Below are positions 59,669 through 64,000 of a DNA stretch of 64,000 nt, piece after piece. This DNA comes from Candidatus Moraniibacteriota bacterium (GTDB lineage Bacteria > Patescibacteria > Paceibacteria > Moranbacterales > UBA2206). The position numbers and the translations under genes were made by a program. The notes under the pieces were generated by a model. It was not told the origin of the DNA, did no database searches, and saw nothing but the letters and a program-made list of their open reading frames with translations. The first letter of the stretch is position 1, and each line of letters starts with the position of its first letter. The stretch spans positions 248,001-312,000 of the forward strand of contig JAUSNP010000006.1 of assembly GCA_030645735.1 (NCBI GenBank). The letters run 5' to 3'.

Positions 59669-60448
59669 CTATCTTCTGTGCATAATTGTCTCCAATCTTT
59701 TCATGCGATATCTAACATTGCGATTTTTCGGATCTAATTTCAAAACTTGCTTGAAACATTCCTTGGCATCATTCAAACTGTCAATTTCCATATAATATTC
59801 CCCTAGTCTTTCATAGGCTTCCGTGTCTTTCGGGTTAGCCGCGATTCTTTCAATCAAAAGATCTTCCAAACGGTCTTTCATTTCCGTGCGCGCTTGCGGA
59901 GTCACCACTCGGTCGCTCACAGTCGGTCTAATCACCTTTTCTTCCTGATTTATCACAACTGCCTGCTGCTCGGCTTTGCTAGCCTCAATCTTATCAGAAG
60001 AAACAGATTTTTTCAATCTATTCAGATAACCAGCTTTCTTTTCCGGTTGATAATTTTTAACCTTATTTATTATATCATCTTCTTCGATATTTTCTAGTGT
60101 TGCTCTATTCTTTTCAATTTGTTTCGAATTGCCATTTCTTGTGTTACGAATTGAATCGCCTAAATCCTTCGAGTGACTTTCTAATTTCAAAAACACTATG
60201 CGAGCTCTGCGAGTCATTTTTTCCAAAACAATCAACAAAAAATGCTTGATATCATTCCAATGGATATTCTTTGTTCGAATAATAATTCGACGAAAAAATC
60301 CAGCCTCAGCCAACATTTCGATTCTTTCTTGGTCTAGCATCGCCGAATCATCCAAATTAGCAACTTGAGGCGCCTTCTTCATAAAAAAAATTACGATTCC
60401 GACCAAACTCAGGATTATTAATATTGGAGGTATGATTTGATACAACAT
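59669..60448 (-). CDS. TPR-containing membrane-anchored protein
   Basis: 259 residues: one helix (about 4-22), charged region, and about two tetratricopeptide repeats near the end (NPKDTEAYERLGEYYMEIDS then LNDAKECFKQVLKLDP). TPRs bind partner proteins. It begins two bases after the PSP1/RicT gene ends and may be transcribed with it. Confidence 0.75.
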   Translation of the reverse strand: MLYQIIPPILIILSLVGIVIFFMKKAPQVANLDDSAMLDQERIEMLAEAGFFRRIIIRTKNIHWNDIKHFLLIVLEKMTRRARIVFLKLESHSKDLGDSIRNTRNGNSKQIEKNRATLENIEEDDIINKVKNYQPEKKAGYLNRLKKSVSSDKIEASKAEQQAVVINQEEKVIRPTVSDRVVTPQARTEMKDRLEDLLIERIAANPKDTEAYERLGEYYMEIDSLNDAKECFKQVLKLDPKNRNVRYRMKRLETIMHRR

Positions 60449-60449
60449 A

Positions 60450-61226
60450 TTACTTTATATCTTCTTTTTTTACTGATACATATTTGCCTGTTTCCAGTTT
60501 CACCTTGATTTCCTGCGTGATGGCATTCACTTCAATCACAAAACCTTTCCCTTCGGTCGTGTTCACCGTGCTATGCAATTCTGGCATACCTACTAACATT
60601 TCTTTATATTGTTGTGCTTCATACACTAAGCAACACATGAGTCGTCCACATAAGCCAGAAATTCGATCCGTTCCGCGATGAGCAATTTGCTGAACTCTAG
60701 CCATATCAGTAGTGATGCTTTGCATATTCCCGCCATTTCTCACACAGCACAATTCCCGACCGCAAATGCCATAGCCACCCAATTTTCGCGCTTCATCTCG
60801 AGAACCAATTTGTTGCATACGAATTGATTTCTTGAATTGCTTGGACAAATTTTTCACCAAATCACGGAAGTCAATGCGACCATCGGCCGTAAAGGCAAAA
60901 ACAATTTGTTTGCCATCCAAGCTCAAGCGCACATCAATCAATTTCATTTCCAAACCAGTGGTTTTGATTTCCGCACGACACACATCCAAGCATTCTTTTT
61001 TCTGACTTTCCTGTTGCGCAAAAACTTCTCGATCTCTTTCTGTGGCAACACGCAAAATTCTGTCTTTCGGTTCATCTTTTGTGTCCACTTCTACATCCTC
61101 CACAATTCCGATTTCATTAGAATATTCCGTGGCAACGATAACCTTATCGCCTTTCGCCAATTTATAATCACTTGCGTATAATTTGGGATTTTCCCAGGAA
61201 TATAAACTAACTAAGACTTTAATCAT
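60450..61226 (-). CDS. PSP1/RicT (YaaT)-family protein
   Basis: 258 residues. The PSP1 C-terminal domain contains the cysteine-rich signatures GGYGICGRELCC and GRLMCCLVYE. In Bacillus the family member RicT works with RicA/RicF as an iron-sulfur complex that promotes RNase Y cleavage. The window shows no RicA or RicF. Located between tsf and the TPR gene. Confidence 0.88.
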   Translation of the reverse strand: MIKVLVSLYSWENPKLYASDYKLAKGDKVIVATEYSNEIGIVEDVEVDTKDEPKDRILRVATERDREVFAQQESQKKECLDVCRAEIKTTGLEMKLIDVRLSLDGKQIVFAFTADGRIDFRDLVKNLSKQFKKSIRMQQIGSRDEARKLGGYGICGRELCCVRNGGNMQSITTDMARVQQIAHRGTDRISGLCGRLMCCLVYEAQQYKEMLVGMPELHSTVNTTEGKGFVIEVNAITQEIKVKLETGKYVSVKKEDIK

Positions 61227-61242
61227 AAACTCACTAACTCAA

Positions 61243-61315
61243 TACGAATTATTAACTAATCAACACGAATTTTCGCTTCCATTCGTTTTTCATTAGCTTC
61301 CAATTCGCGAGTCTC
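61243..61315. repeat. CTCGCGAA...GCTAAT intergenic repeat, copy 2
   Basis: Minus-strand phrase order CTCGCGAATTGGAAGCTAAT, an A-rich stretch, CGAATGGAAGCG, AATTCGTG, matching copies 1 and 3. Confidence 0.6.
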
Positions 61316-61317
61316 TA

Positions 61318-61902
61318 TTATACTTCCAAGCGGGAAAATTCTCCAACTTGAATGTTTTCTCCTATTTTACTTATCTTTTCTGTAATCAATTCTCCCACAG
61401 TTTGATCAGGATTCTTCACAAACGGTTGAGTCAACAAAGAAATTTCTTCACGGAATTTCTTTTCCTTGCCCTCCAAAATCGTTTTCATAATATCTTCCGG
61501 TTTTTTTTCTTCCGCCAATTGCGCTGTCCAAATTTCTCTTTCTTTTTCCACCAATTCAGTTGGGACTTCTTCCGGTTTCAGATATTTTGGAGAGGCTGCT
61601 GTGATGTGCATTGCAATGTCTTGCGCCAAAGCTTTGAATTCCTCATTGCGTCCAACAAAGTCAGTTTCGCAAAGAAGCTTCACAACTGCACCCACACGTC
61701 CATTGGAATGGATATATGATGCAATCACGCCTTCGCCAGCTACTCGATCAGATTTCTTCATGGCTTTTTCCTGGCCTCTTTTTCTCAGAATTTCAATTGC
61801 TTTTTGATCATCGCCTTGCGCTTCGTCTAATGCCTTTTTAACCTCCACAACTCCAGCACCAGTTCTTTCGCGTAAGTTTTTTATTTGTTCTAATGTACTC
61901 AT
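61318..61902 (-). CDS. tsf: Elongation factor Ts
   Basis: Start at ATG 61902 (MSTLEQIKNLRERTGAG); an in-frame start eight codons earlier would lie in repeat DNA. 194 residues with the N-terminal UBA-like domain and CETDFVGRNEEF core. Guanine-nucleotide exchange factor for EF-Tu, short form without the second coiled-coil domain. Follows rpsB as usual. Confidence 0.96.
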   Translation of the reverse strand: MSTLEQIKNLRERTGAGVVEVKKALDEAQGDDQKAIEILRKRGQEKAMKKSDRVAGEGVIASYIHSNGRVGAVVKLLCETDFVGRNEEFKALAQDIAMHITAASPKYLKPEEVPTELVEKEREIWTAQLAEEKKPEDIMKTILEGKEKKFREEISLLTQPFVKNPDQTVGELITEKISKIGENIQVGEFSRLEV

Positions 61903-61917
61903 TTTTTTATACCGATT

Positions 61918-62006
61918 CGAACCCACGAATGAATGCGAATCTACGAACTTATTTTTTAATTTTTATTCGCGATTATTCGAGCCACATTAGCGTCGATTCG
62001 CGAGTT
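61918..62006. repeat. CTCGCGAA...GCTAAT intergenic repeat, copy 3
   Basis: Minus-strand phrase order CTCGCGAATCGACGCTAAT, GGCTCGAATAATCGCGAAT and a long A-rich stretch. It lies between tsf and rpsB. Confidence 0.6.
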
Positions 62007-62009
62007 ATA

Positions 62010-62834
62010 TTATTTAGCTTCTGTTTTAGCAGTAGCTACAGTTTCTTTCATTGTTTTGGCTTTTTCTTTTCCAGCCAAAACTGCTTTTGTTACATAGGCA
62101 ATCATCAAACGAAGGGCTGAAACAGCATCTTCATTGGATGGAATTGGATAATCGATGTTGTTTGGATTTACATTGGTGTCAACCAAAGCGATGATTGGAA
62201 TGTTTCTTTTCATAGCTTCTTTGATAGCCAAATCATCCTCAATCACACCAGTTACAAAAATTGCCGCTGGAAGTTTCATCATGTTCTTGATTCCACCCAT
62301 TCTTCGCTCCAATCTTTCCAATTCCTCAGCAATTTTCATTTGTTCAAATTTGGTATATTTTTCATATTCACCATTTTTGGTTTTCAATTCTCCATCACGC
62401 AAGAATCTGGTTCGGCCTGACATCACGCCGAAGTTAGTGAAAGTTCCACCCAACCATCGGTCAATCACGAAAGGTGATCCACATTTTCTTGCAGCTGATT
62501 CAACTAATTTCTTGGCTTGCTTTTTTGTTCCTACAAAAAGGACTTCTTGACCTTCAGAAACAATCTTTTCAATGAAAGTTGAGGCTTCTTGCAATTTAGC
62601 AACCGTCTTTTGCAAATCTAGGATATTTACACCATTTCGAGTACCGAAGATGTATTCATCCATTTTTGGGTTTTTTCTTGATTTTTGGTGTCCGAAATGT
62701 ACACCAGCTTTCAACATCGAATTCATATCGATGGTCAAACCGGCAAAATCAAAATCAGCGAAATAGTCTTCGCTGGCCTTTTTTGAAACTGGTTCCACTA
62801 CAGCAGTTTCCACTGTTTTCTTTTCCTCTGTCAT
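62010..62834 (-). CDS. rpsB: 30S ribosomal protein S2
   Basis: 274 residues including an acidic N-terminal extension and the S2 motifs GVHFGHQKSRKNPKMDEYIFG, KQAKKLVESAARKCG and PIIALVDTNVNPNNIDYPIPSN. Placed at the 3' side of a structured leader (62838-62978). Required for mRNA binding by S1 and start selection. Confidence 0.97.
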   Translation of the reverse strand: MTEEKKTVETAVVEPVSKKASEDYFADFDFAGLTIDMNSMLKAGVHFGHQKSRKNPKMDEYIFGTRNGVNILDLQKTVAKLQEASTFIEKIVSEGQEVLFVGTKKQAKKLVESAARKCGSPFVIDRWLGGTFTNFGVMSGRTRFLRDGELKTKNGEYEKYTKFEQMKIAEELERLERRMGGIKNMMKLPAAIFVTGVIEDDLAIKEAMKRNIPIIALVDTNVNPNNIDYPIPSNEDAVSALRLMIAYVTKAVLAGKEKAKTMKETVATAKTEAK

Positions 62835-62837
62835 TTT

Positions 62838-62978
62838 ATTGTGTCCTTAATTTATTATTTCCCGTCCCGAGTACTCGGGACTGAGACCGCTACTTTTTGT
62901 TTAAATTTAGCCCTTATTCCCTCTTTAGCTTGAGCTAGAAAGGGCAGGAATAGGCCCAAAAAGTATGTGTTTTTTATA
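62838..62978 (-). promoter_or_regulatory. Structured leader RNA of rpsB
   Basis: From the promoter at 62985-63013 a leader of about 140 bases forms an outer stem ACTTTTTG/CAAAAAGT that encloses an inner arm CCCTTTCTAGC/GCTAAAGAGGG, plus a downstream palindrome TCCCGAG/CTCGGGA. This arrangement resembles the autoregulatory leaders of ribosomal protein operons, where S2 would bind its own message. I infer the role from position only. Confidence 0.6.
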
Positions 62979-62984
62979 CCTAGA

Positions 62985-63013
62985 TAGTATATCAGCCCCC
63001 TCACCCCTTGTCA
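62985..63013 (-). promoter_or_regulatory. Sigma-70-type promoter for rpsB-tsf
   Basis: Minus-strand TTGACA (63013-63008) and TATACT (62990-62985), 17-base spacer. It overlaps the -35 of the rpmE promoter. Confidence 0.9.
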
Positions 63014-63035
63014 ATTCCACCTACTCATGCTAGAC
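63007..63035 (+). promoter_or_regulatory. Sigma-70-type promoter for rpmE, overlapping the rpsB promoter
   Basis: TTGTCA (63007-63012) and TAGACT (63030-63035), 17-base spacer. The -35 hexamers of the two promoters share most of the palindrome TTGTCAA. Confidence 0.6.
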
Positions 63036-63117
63036 TCTATAGGTAATTTAAACCACTATTATATAACTATAATCCGTATAAAACAGTTTTGTGCGTGATT
63101 TGTAATTTTGTAGACAT

Positions 63118-63372
63118 ATGAAAAAGAAGATCCACCCAGAGTACCATGAAGACGCGAAAATCACTTGCGCTTGTGGCAATATTATTGAAACGGGCTCAGT
63201 AGTCAAGGAAATGAAGGTTGACATTTGCAGCGCTTGTCATCCTTTCTACACTGGCAAGAAGAAATCACTCGACACAACTGGTCGCGTTGATCGCTTCAAG
63301 AAGCTGGCTGAAAAAGCTGAAGCTAAAAAAATTGTCAAGAAAACAACTCGAGTTTCAAAAAACAAGAAATAA
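63118..63372 (+). CDS. rpmE: 50S ribosomal protein L31
   Basis: 84 residues, starting MKKKIHPEYHEDAKITCACG. Zinc-binding L31 type with cysteines in CACG near residue 19 and CSACHPFYTG near 37. The tail is basic. Plus-strand unit divergent from rpsB. Confidence 0.96.
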   Translation: MKKKIHPEYHEDAKITCACGNIIETGSVVKEMKVDICSACHPFYTGKKKSLDTTGRVDRFKKLAEKAEAKKIVKKTTRVSKNKK

Positions 63373-63385
63373 TCTCACTTCGATA

Positions 63386-63419
63386 TCAAAAAACTCATCC
63401 GCAAGGGTGAGTTTTTTGA
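63386..63419 (+). terminator. Terminator of rpmE
   Basis: TCAAAAAACTCA/TGAGTTTTTTGA stem with a GC loop and T6. 14 bases past the stop codon. Confidence 0.88.
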
Positions 63420-63420
63420 T

Positions 63421-63641
63421 TACACGTCATTTTTATTTCATAAAAATTACGGTTTGTCCATTTTCTTTGGCAGCAAAGAAAGTGGACGAAAAGAAACTGC
63501 TGCCCAGACTCGTGCTGTCTAAATTTCTAGCGTACTCGCTAAAATTCCAATAAGAACGCTAAAAGGAAAACTAGTATGTAATTTCTTAACGCTCGTGCGC
63601 TGAAATTTAGAAACGCACTTCGTTATGGGCGAAAGTTTTTT
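63421..63641. other. Gene-free gap with imperfect palindromes
   Basis: Contains TTTCTTTGGCAGCAAAGAAA and several AATTTCTAGCG/CGCTAAAATT-like phrases. A plus-strand frame through it reads SLAAKKVDEKKLLPR, a translation commonly annotated across repeated elements, so it is treated as non-coding. The last 60 bases before the methyltransferase stop hold nothing recognisable. Confidence 0.4.
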
Positions 63642-64000
63642 TTAAATTTTAAATATTAATTCGGCCGTCATTCCCTGTTTACGTTTGCGGTGCTTGATGG
63701 CACCTAGGAAGTGCGATTCTTTTTCAGTGAAACCAACTGAGACAATTAGATTTTGCCATCGTTCTATTGATTTATATTGCATTGTCCAAGGCATGTAGGT
63801 GTTTTGTAGATTCATCAACCAATCATTGATGAACAAAAATTTTATTTTGTCTTCTGGGGACAACTGCAAGAAATCAGCGGTCACCTCTGACATTTGCAAA
63901 TTGAATTTGGCCAAATATTTTTCGATTTCTTCCACTTCACAATTTGTCTCCGGAAAAGATTCTTCAAAAACGATTAGTTTCCCATCTGCCTTCAAAACCC
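63642..64000 (-). CDS. Class I SAM-dependent methyltransferase, C-terminal part (runs off window)
   Basis: The frame is open to the right edge. The visible 119 residues begin with the strand 5 pattern LKADGKLIVFEES, followed by helices and a short basic tail (GAIKHRKRKQGMTAELIFKI). The pattern after the missing Gly-rich loop is that of small-molecule methyltransferases. Substrate not predictable. The start codon lies beyond 64000. Confidence 0.6.
   Translation of the reverse strand, partial: VLKADGKLIVFEESFPETNCEVEEIEKYLAKFNLQMSEVTADFLQLSPEDKIKFLFINDWLMNLQNTYMPWTMQYKSIERWQNLIVSVGFTEKESHFLGAIKHRKRKQGMTAELIFKI

Noticed and set aside
63218..63553. Plus-strand frame running from inside rpmE to the gap.
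   Set aside because: It overlaps L31 in another frame, crosses the rpmE terminator and ends in a phrase typical of repeat translations.
1..64000. Recoding of TGA (codes 4 or 25).
   Set aside because: TGA ends genes at expected family lengths (for example the glycosyltransferase ending at 7942-7944).

Overview
The window looks like a chromosomal segment of a Patescibacteria / Candidate Phyla Radiation (CPR) bacterium. The evidence is low-GC DNA with TGA used as an ordinary stop (so not the recoded Gracilibacteria/Absconditabacteria code), a DUF4012 membrane protein, a compact ADP-forming acyl-CoA synthetase, an archaeal-type aspartyl-tRNA synthetase, an editing-domain-less prolyl-tRNA synthetase, many one-helix membrane proteins of unknown function, and very tight gene packing. 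I cannot name the genus. Almost everything is on the minus strand, so transcription runs from high to low coordinates. Plus-strand exceptions are a small membrane peptide (35460), a DEAD-box helicase (55824), a GlsB-like protein (57253) and rpmE (63118).

Layout from the left: a partial SurA/PrsA-like protein, an FtsB-like protein and a 37-residue membrane peptide; a DEDDh exonuclease and lepA; then an envelope and surface-glycan block (murJ, DUF4012 protein, three GT4 glycosyltransferases, a Wzz-like protein and a polyprenyl-phosphate sugar transferase at 16424-17863), interrupted by a HAD phosphatase, an EamA transporter, a Pif1-like helicase and an unusual stretch of small genes plus a structured RNA at 15196-16336. 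RNase P RNA lies at 17961-18366. From 18463 to 24421 is a tRNA-synthetase block: valS, a single-chain phenylalanyl-tRNA synthetase that resembles the mitochondrial enzyme, a free-standing tRNA-binding domain, and tyrS. Then come a DsbA-like thiol oxidoreductase and a MacAB-type export system (two permeases, ATPase, adaptor), rnhA, recJ and the ADP-forming acyl-CoA synthetase.

From 35724 to 44229 are a sugar kinase and lower glycolysis (gpmI, eno, pgk) followed by mraY, dacA, scpB and scpA. Next are an MFS transporter, aspS, a double-receiver protein, ispH, an ABC exporter, proS, a proB-like kinase, a GNAT acetyltransferase, an AspA/AstE-like amidohydrolase and a HIT protein. The right end is translational: four tRNAs with rpmG, a TPR protein, a PSP1/RicT protein, tsf and rpsB with a structured leader, rpmE divergently transcribed from an overlapping promoter, and a partial methyltransferase.

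The most unusual items are: (1) the mitochondrial-like PheS plus FDX-ACB fusion next to an orphan PheT-type tRNA-binding domain; (2) two homologous 30-codon genes at 53411-53503 and 54357-54449, each with its own promoter and terminator, indel-free and with synonymous third-position changes, a previously unrecognised small-peptide family as far as I can tell; (3) a promoter-terminator bounded structured RNA upstream of a 39-residue zinc-ribbon peptide; (4) tandem overlapping small paralogues; (5) three unrelated 105-145 bp inverted-repeat elements; and (6) several families of short-phrase intergenic repeats, one of which has inserted in frame into valS.
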